NCBI RefSeq assembly: GCF_014297575.1
Contig: NZ_CP060412.1
Coordinates: 1,860,001-1,924,000, forward strand
From: Dyella telluris
Lineage (GTDB): Bacteria; Pseudomonadota; Gammaproteobacteria; Xanthomonadales; Rhodanobacteraceae
Direction: 5' to 3'
DNA: 64,000 nt
Numbering within the stretch: the stretch's first letter is position 1; every line of letters begins with the position of its first letter. The notes beneath the pieces were generated by a model. The model was not told where the DNA came from. It searched no databases and saw only the letters and a program-made list of their open reading frames with translations. Below are positions 25,658 to 32,982 of the stretch, piece by piece. A program made the translations under genes and the position numbers.

Positions 25658-26044
25658 TCAGGACCTGGCCTGGCCCGCTGCATCATCGCCGGGGCACGTC
25701 GCCTCATCGGTGGCGTACCCATCGGGCTCGTCCATGCGGGTTGGACGGCGACGCTTGGGCACCGCACGGCGTCCCACGCGGCAGGCCCGCGCGTAGTTGG
25801 CCTGCAGGGTCATCCAGTAGAACGGGCTGGTGCGGAACACGATGGCGAATCGCTGCGCCATGTCCTCTTCGATGGGCCGCTTGCCGGCGATGATGTCGGA
25901 GATATAGCGCGCCGGCACGCCTGTCTTCCTGGCCAGCTGGGCAGCTGGCATGCCGAGGGGCTGGAGATATTCATACCTGAGCACCTGGCCCGGCGAGGGG
26001 ACGCCGGCGAATGCCATCGGGACGGTCCGAGGTAAAACTTTCAT
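25658..26044 (-). CDS. HigA-like XRE antitoxin, orphan (module A)
   Basis: 128 residues from ATG 26042-26044. The helix-turn-helix reads PGQVLRYEYLQPLGMPAAQLARKTGVPARYISDIIAGKRPIEEDMAQRFAIVFRTSPFYWMTLQANYARAC, the HigA/VapI pattern including FYWMxLQ. A basic tail (GRRAVPKRRRPTR) and acidic end follow. HigB-type RelE toxin is not encoded next to it. Instead an unrelated short ORF with a structured leader lies upstream. A paralogous HigA-like gene occurs at 38673-39104 in the same setting. Confidence 0.8.
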   Translation of the reverse strand: MKVLPRTVPMAFAGVPSPGQVLRYEYLQPLGMPAAQLARKTGVPARYISDIIAGKRPIEEDMAQRFAIVFRTSPFYWMTLQANYARACRVGRRAVPKRRRPTRMDEPDGYATDEATCPGDDAAGQARS

Positions 26045-26086
26045 GGCGTGTTCGCTGTGAGAGATGACGGAATGGCGGATAAGCAC

Positions 26087-26488
26087 CTACATACTTGCGT
26101 GTAGGGGATTGCGAAGCTCGATGTCAGCGGGCGAGCAGAACCAGAACCGGATGGTTGTCATGAGACCGGCGCAAGCCATGCTCCGGCGGGTCCGATCAGC
26201 TCCTGTCCGCTGCGCCAGCGGCTGACCTGATCGCACCGCGCCACGCGCCCCGGAGGCCCGAAACAGCGCCCTATCTTCGACATCCATCCATGGCTCCATC
26301 GTCTGGTGGCGGGTACGGGGACGCTGTTCCAGGCTGACGGGCGAGGCGGTGCGGCGGAATCGGGCGCGGTACATCGCGGCAAGTAACAGGCGTCCCCGGA
26401 CACGGCCACCAGATATCCGGCGGCCAGACACTGCGCCGGCATGGAGGAAGCGCTGGCGAGCGGGTGACCTATGATTGCGAACAGCCAT
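26087..26488 (-). CDS. Short ORF in toxin position, conserved N-terminus (module A)
   Basis: 133-codon reading frame starting MAVRNHRSPARQRFLHAGAV, 42 bases upstream of the HigA-like gene. Its first 12 or so codons and the whole leader are clearly related to those at 39577, but the rest diverges completely. It is Arg-rich and low in typical secondary-structure pattern, so the downstream part may be degenerate or out of frame. Whether it is translated is unknown; position before a HigA-like gene resembles that of a toxin. Confidence 0.4.
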   Translation of the reverse strand: MAVRNHRSPARQRFLHAGAVSGRRISGGRVRGRLLLAAMYRARFRRTASPVSLEQRPRTRHQTMEPWMDVEDRALFRASGARGAVRSGQPLAQRTGADRTRRSMACAGLMTTIRFWFCSPADIELRNPLHASM

Positions 26489-26651
26489 GATCAACTCTTG
26501 CTTAGCTGGTGATGGTCAGCGGGTCGCATGAGCGTCACCTCATGCGACCCGCGCTTCACGACATGGCTGTCGTGGCCACCTGCGGGGAACAAAGGCGCGT
26601 CGCAGATGACATGGGGACGGTAGCAAAAGCCAACCACCCCGCCTGTCAGGC
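26489..26651 (-). promoter_or_regulatory. Duplicated promoter-leader with strong hairpin (copy A)
   Basis: On the minus strand: CTGACA, 18 bases, TGCTACCGT (promoter-like), then a transcribed region. A perfect 14-bp stem GCGGGTCGCATGAG with 6-base loop follows, then ACCATCACCAG and TTGATC before the ATG. The same parts at the same spacing occur at 39578-39743, with differences in both hairpin arms that keep most of the pairing. That suggests a structured RNA leader under selection. The rest of the gap (26652-26734) shows nothing. Confidence 0.6.
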
Positions 26652-26734
26652 ATCGCCTGTCATCACCTTCTCGTCGCGGCGCGGGTTGTTGTCGTCTCAC
26701 GGATGCACGCGCGCCCGGCAACACGCCGATGGCG

Positions 26735-27493
26735 CTACAGCTGGCGAATGCGATCCATGCTGATGCGATGACGAAAGCGCCGGCTCACGCGCAGCGACGT
26801 GCCGTCCCGCAGGGTGACCAGCGCATCGCGCGTGGGCAGCAGGCTCAGTCCCTGCACGCGGCTCAAGGGAATGATGGTGGATCGATGAATGCGCGCGAAG
26901 CGCAGCGGGTCCAGGCGCTGCTCGATGCCGTCCATGCTCTCGTGGATCATGTGCCGTCGCGGCCCTACATGCAGGGTGATGTAGTCGCCGCTCGCCTCGA
27001 TCCAGTCGATGTCGTCCACATCGACCCAATGGGTCCGGCCACCGCTCCGGACCGCCAGGCGGCTGTCCCGCGCTGCCGCTAACCGGGTGCGCTCGGCCAT
27101 GGGCACGGCCATCGATTGGGCGAGGGTTCGCTCCGCCACGCGCTGGCGAACCGCCTGCAAGGCGTCGTCGAAGCGTCCGTCGTCGATGGGCTTCACCACA
27201 TAGTCGACCGCGTGTACGTCGAACGCCTTCAGTGCATGGTGGTCGTGCGCCGTAAGGAAGACGACCAGGGGACGTGTATCGCCCTGCATGCGGGACACCA
27301 TGTCGAAGCCGTCCATGCCGGGCATCTGCACGTCGAGAAACACCACGTCGGGTCGCCGGGCTTCGATCATGGCCAGCGCCTGCTCACCTGACGCGGCTTC
27401 GCCCACCACGGTCGCGTCAGCCGCGCGACGCAGGCACACGCGAACGCCTCGCCGCGCCAGCGGTTCATCGTCGACGATCAGGATACGCATCAT
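26735..27493 (-). CDS. LytTR-type response regulator
   Basis: 252 residues. The receiver domain (MRILIVDDEPLARRGVRVCL, phospho-acceptor Asp in VVFLDVQMPGMDGF, FLTAHDHHALKAFDVHAVDYVVKP) is followed by a LytTR DNA-binding domain (WVDVDDIDWIEASGDYITLHVG to RFARIHRSTIIPLSRV). The ATG overlaps the last bases of the sensor kinase gene (ATGATG at 27488-27493), so the two are co-translated. Such pairs often control envelope or virulence-type functions; the target is not visible. Confidence 0.93.
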   Translation of the reverse strand: MMRILIVDDEPLARRGVRVCLRRAADATVVGEAASGEQALAMIEARRPDVVFLDVQMPGMDGFDMVSRMQGDTRPLVVFLTAHDHHALKAFDVHAVDYVVKPIDDGRFDDALQAVRQRVAERTLAQSMAVPMAERTRLAAARDSRLAVRSGGRTHWVDVDDIDWIEASGDYITLHVGPRRHMIHESMDGIEQRLDPLRFARIHRSTIIPLSRVQGLSLLPTRDALVTLRDGTSLRVSRRFRHRISMDRIRQL

Positions 27494-28566
27494 GGCCTGC
27501 CCTCCCCGGCTGGTTGCCAGGGAATCTCGATTTCGGCCAGCCAACCACGCGAGGCATCACCACCGACGGTGAATCGCCCTGCATCGCGATAGCGTGCGAC
27601 GAGGCGAGCCGCCGTGTTGGCAAGGCCGACACCGACGGAATGCGGCGCGTCTGCCCTGTCGCCATCGACACTGTTGTGCACAGAAATCACCACAGCGTTG
27701 TCACGGCTGGTCACCACCAGCGCCAGCGTGCCGCCGCGTGGGTTGGGCGCGATGCCATGGCGAATGGCGTTCTCCACCAACGGTTGCAGCAACAGGTGGG
27801 GAACGAGCGCTTCCGCCGCCGCGTGATCGCAATCCATGGTGGCCACCAGCCGCCGGCCCAGGCGGATCTGTTCGATCTCGATGTATTGCTGCACCTGGGC
27901 AAGCTCCTGCGCGATGGTGACATCGCCCTGTCGCGTCGGCTCCAGCGTGGAGCGGAGGAAACCGGCCAGCAGGGCGATCATGCGCCGCGCCGAACGTGCG
28001 TCCCCTTCGCCGACCAGCGTGGATATGCCGTTGAGGGTGTTGAACAGGAAATGCGGCGTGATCTGGTAACGCAACGCCTTCAGTTCCGCTTCGCGCGCCA
28101 GCGATTCGGCGAGCAGCAACTGCTGTTCCCGCAGCTTCACCTCCCGCCCGCGCTGGACACCCAGATACAGCGCGCTCCACGCCACCAGCACGACGGCGGG
28201 GCTGAACGCGTTGGCGACACCTGCCATGAGTACCGCAGGCCAACCCACCGGCATCGACCCGGCCAGCACCTCCACGCATGCGCCGGCGAGTGAACAAAGC
28301 ACGCCCAACGCATAGGCGCAGGCCAGTATCCGCGCAACGATGCCGGGCCAACTCATCGGCCGGTGCACGAGTCGCCGGCAAAGCGCGCGCATGGCAAAGC
28401 TTGCGAGGAAGGCCGCCAAGGTGGTGCCGGTGAAATAAAGCACGAGCGGCATGGCGTGGCGGTAAGGCAGCGCGCCCAACGCGCTGATCAACCCATACGC
28501 CACCCAACCGCCAGCGTGGACCAGCATCGTTTGCACGCGTGCGGATGTCCGGTCGCCAGACATCAT
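27490..28566 (-). CDS. LytS/YehU-type sensor histidine kinase
   Basis: About 358 residues (an ATG at 28665 would add 33). The first 150 residues hold four or five hydrophobic spans forming a membrane sensor domain. The His_kinase domain is LKALRYQITPHFLFNTLNGISTLVGEG with the phospho-accepting His. A short HATPase domain follows: LLLQPLVENAIRHGI (N box) and VGVGLANTAARL (G box). Partner is the LytTR regulator immediately downstream. Signal unknown. Confidence 0.9.
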   Translation of the reverse strand: MMSGDRTSARVQTMLVHAGGWVAYGLISALGALPYRHAMPLVLYFTGTTLAAFLASFAMRALCRRLVHRPMSWPGIVARILACAYALGVLCSLAGACVEVLAGSMPVGWPAVLMAGVANAFSPAVVLVAWSALYLGVQRGREVKLREQQLLLAESLAREAELKALRYQITPHFLFNTLNGISTLVGEGDARSARRMIALLAGFLRSTLEPTRQGDVTIAQELAQVQQYIEIEQIRLGRRLVATMDCDHAAAEALVPHLLLQPLVENAIRHGIAPNPRGGTLALVVTSRDNAVVISVHNSVDGDRADAPHSVGVGLANTAARLVARYRDAGRFTVGGDASRGWLAEIEIPWQPAGEGRP

Positions 28567-28712
28567 GGGCGTCGCCCCGCGTGCCACCCGGCAGGCAAAA
28601 GCGGTCCGCTGGTCGAAAACCGGTTTGCGGCAGGGGGGCGACGACCTAGCCTCCTTGTCACGCATCGGACCACCGATTCGGTGACTACCGGGCTCATCAC
28701 GAGGCAGACATC

Positions 28713-29195
28713 ATGGAACATGCACTGGAAAAACCCACGGGCTTGCTGATCCGCGCAACGCTGGTGGCAGGCACGCTCGACATCCTCTCGGCACTCACCT
28801 ATGCGCTGATGGCCGGCAAGAATCCGCTCGCCGTGCCTGTAGGCATTGCTTCGGCGATCTGGCCTGGCGCGGTGAAGGCCGGTGCACCCGCGCTGCTGGT
28901 CGGCCTGCTGCTGCATTTCGCCATCATGCTGGTGATGGCGACCGTGTTCGTAGCTGCTGCGCGGAAACTGCCATGGCTTACCGCCCAACCCGTGGCATCG
29001 GGCCTGCTCTACGGCCTGTTGCTCTGGGCGGTGATGAACCTGATCGTGCTGCCGTTGCGCTGGCCCGCGCTGTTTCCACACTTCACCGCGGTGTCGCTGG
29101 CCGAGCAGGTATTCAGCCATACCGTACTGGTCGGCATACCGCTGGCGTGGATCACGAGCCGGGCCGTGGCACATCGTCGGGCTAGCGCTGACTGA
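28713..29195 (+). CDS. Four-helix membrane protein, unknown
   Basis: 160 residues with about four transmembrane spans: LLIRATLVAGTLDILSALTYALMAG, APALLVGLLLHFAIMLVMATVFVAA, VASGLLYGLLLWAVMNLIVLPL and EQVFSHTVLVGIPLAWITS. It resembles the small DUF1440/DUF6789-like inner-membrane proteins of Proteobacteria. It diverges from the sensor kinase gene, so it may be a target of that system; this is inference. Converges on lysE, overlapping by 14 bases. Confidence 0.65.
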   Translation: MEHALEKPTGLLIRATLVAGTLDILSALTYALMAGKNPLAVPVGIASAIWPGAVKAGAPALLVGLLLHFAIMLVMATVFVAAARKLPWLTAQPVASGLLYGLLLWAVMNLIVLPLRWPALFPHFTAVSLAEQVFSHTVLVGIPLAWITSRAVAHRRASAD

Positions 29196-29793
29196 CCAGC
29201 AGACGCAGGCCGAGCAAGGCGAAGCAGGCAGCAAAGCTGCGACGCATCCAGGTCAGCACCGCCGGTTGGCGGAGCACATGGGTACGCATCAGCGCCGCGA
29301 AACAGCCGTAGATGGAGAACACGACCCAGGTCATGGCCATGAACACGCCACTGAGCATCAGCATGGTGGCGATGGGGGATGGATCGTGGGCCGGCACGAA
29401 CTGCGGCAGAAAGGCCAGGAAGAACACCGGCAGCTTGGGGTTGAGCAGGTTGACCAGCACGGCGGATGCGATGATCTTGCCCGCGCCCTGCTTCGCCGCT
29501 TCATCCTTCACCTCCAGCATGCGCGCATCGCGCAGCGCCTGCCATGCCATGTAGAGCAGGTAGGCCGCACCGACGATCTTCAGCGCCTCGAAGGCCAGCG
29601 TGCTGGTGCGGAACACCGTCGCCAGCCCCAGCACCGCCGCCAACATGTGCGGCACGATGCCCAGCGTGCAGCCCAGCGCAGCCAACAGACCCGAGCGCAC
29701 GCCGTGGGAAAGACTGCTGGACACGGTGAAGAGTGCGCCCGTTCCCGGTGATGCCACCACCAGCAAGGCCGTAATGAGAAAGGCCATGCTCAT
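29182..29793 (-). CDS. LysE/RhtB family amino-acid exporter
   Basis: 203-residue inner-membrane exporter with about six helices. Family signatures are SMAFLITALLVVASPGTGALFTVSSSLSHGVRSGLLAALGCTLGI and LKIVGAAYLLYMAWQALRD. GKIIASAVLVNLLNPKLPVFFLAFLPQFV (the LNPK motif) follows. Substrate among amino acids or homoserine lactones is unknown. The ATG overlaps the upstream NTF2-like gene's stop by four bases (ATGA), so the two are probably co-translated. Confidence 0.9.
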   Translation of the reverse strand: MSMAFLITALLVVASPGTGALFTVSSSLSHGVRSGLLAALGCTLGIVPHMLAAVLGLATVFRTSTLAFEALKIVGAAYLLYMAWQALRDARMLEVKDEAAKQGAGKIIASAVLVNLLNPKLPVFFLAFLPQFVPAHDPSPIATMLMLSGVFMAMTWVVFSIYGCFAALMRTHVLRQPAVLTWMRRSFAACFALLGLRLLVSQR

Positions 29794-30200
29794 GGCACGG
29801 CCGCCGCGTGGATCTCGTCATTGACCGCGCTGCGGGCGGTAGCTGGTTGCAGCTGCGCGGGGTCGTAGTAGAAGCGCTCGTGCACGATCTTGCCATCCGC
29901 CCATTGCTGCACGGCAACCTCGTCCAGCGTGACGCGTGCGGTGTCGTTGGCAAACTCGAAGCGCCAGTTGATGGTGACGTCGTCGCCATCAACCAGCACG
30001 TGCACGGCGCGCCCTTCGACGGCGTGGAAGTTCTTCAGCACCAGCTGCTCGTTTTCGATCAGCGCATCCAGGCCGATGCGCGAGCGCTGGCGGTTTTCCC
30101 ACACCACGGCGGTAGGATGGTAGTAGCGCAGCAAGGCCTCGATGAACTGGCCGCGCTCCACCAACGAAACGAACGTACTGACCACATGACGCTCAGGCAT
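29790..30200 (-). CDS. NTF2/SnoaL-like protein
   Basis: 136 residues, ATG 30198-30200 with GGGAGC upstream. NTF2-fold pattern: VSTFVSLVERGQFIEALLRYYHPTAVVWENRQRSRIGLDALIENEQLVLKNFH, VHVLVDGDDVTINWRFEF, and VTLDEVAVQQWADGKIVHERFYYDP. Likely binds or isomerises a small molecule, but no catalytic set can be assigned. First gene of a two-gene operon with lysE. The 350-base gap beyond it (30201-30552) shows no gene, only divergent promoter space. Confidence 0.75.
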   Translation of the reverse strand: MPERHVVSTFVSLVERGQFIEALLRYYHPTAVVWENRQRSRIGLDALIENEQLVLKNFHAVEGRAVHVLVDGDDVTINWRFEFANDTARVTLDEVAVQQWADGKIVHERFYYDPAQLQPATARSAVNDEIHAAAVP

Positions 30201-30552
30201 GGCTGCTCCCGGAACAATGGATGGAATGCGCTACCCGTGCCCTGACCGGCCGGGCCTGGAATGTGCGCCAGCCTAGGTTGGCCGTGCAGCCTCGTCAGCG
30301 GGCTCCGGCGACAGATGCACGGGCGATCCCGCCGCGCATGTGGGAAAGGCATGGGCAATCCCGCCAATCTTTTCGCTTCGGTCGCCATGGGCGCGCTCCT
30401 TGCAACGCGTCAGTGACCGCCCAGTCCATTGATTCCATGGGAAGTTCTGGCCCATTCGGCAACCCCATGGCCGGCGCCGCCGCCAGGGCCCATGCTTGAC
30501 GTGCATGGCGAAATCGCCACGCTTGGGCTCTGGAGTGATCGAGGACATTGCC

Positions 30553-31536
30553 GTGCGGGTCGCCATACTTGCCTACGACGGGTGCATGGGTGCCGAGGTC
30601 CTTGGACTGTCGGACGTGCTGCTCGTGGCCAATCGCATCAGCGCGCTGCGCACGCCCGATGCACCGGTGCCGTTCTCGGTCACCATCATCGGCACGCAGG
30701 CCGGGCAGGTGCGCCTGGCCGGCGGTGCCCATCTTTCCGTCGCCACGCCCACGCCGTTCGACCTGCTCGTGGTACCCGCGTTCGATTTCAACAATGCCGA
30801 GGAAATCTCGACCGCCCTCGCCGGCCTGGACGAAGAGAAAGCGCTGATCCGTCGTGCCGCGGAACAGCGCAAGGTGGCCTCCATCTGCGGTGGCAGCCTG
30901 TTGCTGGCCGAAGCCGGCATCCTCGACGGCCGACAGGCCACCACGGCCTGGGCACTGGCCGGCGAGATGGCACGTCGCTATCCCAGCGTGGAAGTGGTGC
31001 CCGATGCCGTGCTGGTGCGCGACGGCGAGATCGTCACCTGCGGTGCCTTCACTGCCTATGGCGATCTTGCCCTGCAGCTGATCCGCGATGCGGTGGGCAC
31101 CAGCCTTGCCCGCGCCGTGGGGCGTTTCAGCCTGATCGATCACAGCCCGCGCACCCAGGCGGCGTACCTGGACCACCGCCTGAGCCACAAGCGGAGGGAA
31201 TCGTTCGCGCGTGCCGTCAGCACGTGGTTCGAAAAGCGCATCGCCGAGCGTTACCGGCTCGACGTGCTCGCTGAAGCGTTCAATCTTTCCAGCCGCACAC
31301 TGCTGCGCCGGTTCCGCGCCGAAACCGGGCGTTCGCCGCTGGACATGTTGCACGACCTGCGCGTGGAGCGCGCGAAGCTGCTGCTTGAAACCACCACCCT
31401 CAGCGTGGCGCAGGTGGCTTCGGAAGTGGGCTATCTGGACGTGGCCACGTTCTCGCGCCTGTTCACGCGACGCACGCATCTCACGCCCGCGGCATTCCGC
31501 AAACGCTTCCATACCACCGACATCGCGGTGTTCTGA
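30553..31536 (+). CDS. GlxA family regulator (DJ-1/PfpI plus AraC HTH)
   Basis: 327 residues from GTG 30553, chosen because GAGG lies 8 bases upstream and the protein then opens MRVAILAYDGCMGAEVLGLSDVL, the usual beginning. The N-terminal DJ-1-like domain has the nucleophile-elbow-type VASICGGSLLLAEAGILDGRQATTAWALAGEM. The C-terminal AraC pair reads IAERYRLDVLAEAFNLSSRTLLRRFRAETGRSPLDMLHDLRVERAKLLLE and VASEVGYLDVATFSRLFTRRTHLTPAAFRKRF. The ATG at 30505 would add 16 residues. Target probably the neighbouring genes; unproven. Confidence 0.92.
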   Translation: MRVAILAYDGCMGAEVLGLSDVLLVANRISALRTPDAPVPFSVTIIGTQAGQVRLAGGAHLSVATPTPFDLLVVPAFDFNNAEEISTALAGLDEEKALIRRAAEQRKVASICGGSLLLAEAGILDGRQATTAWALAGEMARRYPSVEVVPDAVLVRDGEIVTCGAFTAYGDLALQLIRDAVGTSLARAVGRFSLIDHSPRTQAAYLDHRLSHKRRESFARAVSTWFEKRIAERYRLDVLAEAFNLSSRTLLRRFRAETGRSPLDMLHDLRVERAKLLLETTTLSVAQVASEVGYLDVATFSRLFTRRTHLTPAAFRKRFHTTDIAVF

Positions 31537-31666
31537 CGCCGCGTCGCCAGATGGCGACGCTGCCCTTCAATCTGTCTGCGCCGCCCGCTGTGCGCGCGAA
31601 AGGCCATTGCTAACGTCCATCACGCAAGCAACTCCCCTGCACCGCCCTACGGGAAGCGTGATCAAC

Positions 31667-32665
31667 ATGACGTCGCAACATCCCTCACCTTCATCCGGCC
31701 AACGCGCCGAGACACCCGCATGGATCGTCCCGGGACAACGGCTGATTCGTAACGGCATGCGGCTGCTTGGCGCACTCAGTCCCGTCCATGCGGCACGCGT
31801 GATGGATCGGCTGTGGTTCAGCGCGCCCCGCACCCGGCCACGCACGGCGGACCAGGCCGTGCTCGACTGCGGCGAGCGCCTGCACTTCAGCGTCGATGGA
31901 CGCCAGGTGACGGCATGGGCATGGGGTGATGAGGGGCCCACCGTCATCCTGCTGCACGGCTGGGGCGGGCACGCCGCCCAACTGCAGACCTTCGTGCTGC
32001 CACTGCGCGAAGCCGGCTTTCGCGTGATGGCTTTCGATGCTCCCTCGCATGGCGATTCCGCAGCGAGCCGTCATGGTGGGCAGCGCGTCACGTTCTTCCA
32101 GTTCGCCGATGCATTGCGCTTGATCGCGGCAGGCGAGAACACGTTGGCGGGCATCATTGCGCACTCCGGTGGATGCACCGCCGTATCGCTGGCCCTGCGC
32201 GACGGATGGACGCCACCGGCCCAGTTGGTGTTCATCGCGCCGTTCGTGCATCCCGCGGCATCGGTCGACGCTTTCGCGCGTGCCATCGGGGCAAACGGAC
32301 GGGTCGTCGCGGCGTTCAGCGCCGGCGTCGAACGCTGGCTGGGCAAGCCATGGTCTTATCTGGACATCAGCACGCTGGAGGCTGCGCACAAGCGCCACCG
32401 CCTGCTGGTGATCCACGACGAGGAAGACAAGGAAGTTCCGCTGGCCCACGCGCGCGCGCTGGCCGCCAGCTGGCCAAAGGCGCAGCTGATGGTGACCCGC
32501 GGGCTCGGCCATCGCCGCGTGCTGCGCGACCCGGCCGTGGTAGAGAAGGCGCTTGGCTTTCTTGCGGATGGCGCAACGGCCTCGCTCGCCGGCGGTACCG
32601 ACTACCTGCCGCGCGATTCACGCTCGGCGCTGGATCGGGCGTATGAAGCGTGTGCATCGCGCTGA
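31667..32665 (+). CDS. Cytoplasmic alpha/beta hydrolase
   Basis: 332 residues, ATG 31667 preceded by GGGAAG. After about 60 N-terminal residues the fold shows GPTVILLHGWGGHAAQLQTFVLPLREAGFRVMAFDAPSHGDS (oxyanion HGWGG) and the nucleophile elbow IAHSGGCTAVSLAL. HDEEDKEVPLAHARAL holds a possible acid and TRGLGHRRVLRDPAVV the histidine. Typical of small-molecule esterases/lipases. No signal peptide. It follows the GlxA regulator in the same direction at 130 bases and may be controlled by it. Confidence 0.85.
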   Translation: MTSQHPSPSSGQRAETPAWIVPGQRLIRNGMRLLGALSPVHAARVMDRLWFSAPRTRPRTADQAVLDCGERLHFSVDGRQVTAWAWGDEGPTVILLHGWGGHAAQLQTFVLPLREAGFRVMAFDAPSHGDSAASRHGGQRVTFFQFADALRLIAAGENTLAGIIAHSGGCTAVSLALRDGWTPPAQLVFIAPFVHPAASVDAFARAIGANGRVVAAFSAGVERWLGKPWSYLDISTLEAAHKRHRLLVIHDEEDKEVPLAHARALAASWPKAQLMVTRGLGHRRVLRDPAVVEKALGFLADGATASLAGGTDYLPRDSRSALDRAYEACASR

Positions 32666-32707
32666 CATGCCATGCAGGTCCGACGATGGATCCAGCCGTC
32701 GCCCGGA

Positions 32708-32923
32708 TCAGCTTTGCGTCAACCGCAACGCACGCCCCTTGTGCGCAGCGATGTGATCGGTCTTGTCGCTCTTGATCTCGTACTGCGGATCGTCGGCGGT
32801 GGCGTGGTGGGTGTAACCCTTGTAGTCGAAGTTGCGGGTGTGCACCTTGATGATGGTGCCACTGACCCAGCCGGCCTCGGAGTTCCACGTGACGTGGTCA
32901 CCTACCTTGAATGTCGTGGCCAT
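32708..32923 (-). CDS. DUF2945 (hypervirulence-associated TUDOR-type) protein
   Basis: 71 residues, MATTFKVGDHVTWNSEAGWVSGTIIKVHTRNFDYKGYTHHATADDPQYEIKSDKTDHIAAHKGRALRL, the full pattern of this small beta-barrel domain family. GGGAG precedes the ATG at 32921-32923. In other genomes it is often near molybdopterin or stress genes; here it lies 60 bases past the YdeP-type oxidoreductase, separated by a hairpin. Molecular role unknown. Confidence 0.88.
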   Translation of the reverse strand: MATTFKVGDHVTWNSEAGWVSGTIIKVHTRNFDYKGYTHHATADDPQYEIKSDKTDHIAAHKGRALRLTQS

Positions 32924-32952
32924 GCTGCGACTCCCGCCTGCGTTCAACGAAA

Positions 32953-32973
32953 GCCGGGCCTCATGGGCCCGGC
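32953..32973 (-). terminator. Terminator after the molybdopterin oxidoreductase
   Basis: GCCGGGCC (32953-32960), five-base loop, and its perfect complement (32966-32973), 10 bases past the oxidoreductase stop. On the minus strand it is followed by a short T-rich stretch. It lies upstream of the DUF2945 gene. Confidence 0.6.
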
Positions 32974-32982
32974 CAGCCCTGC

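Noticed and set aside
26087..26488. A HigB/RelE toxin next to the HigA-like gene
   Set aside because: The upstream frame shows no RelE fold pattern, and no other frame in the gap encodes one; the same is true at 39245-39577.
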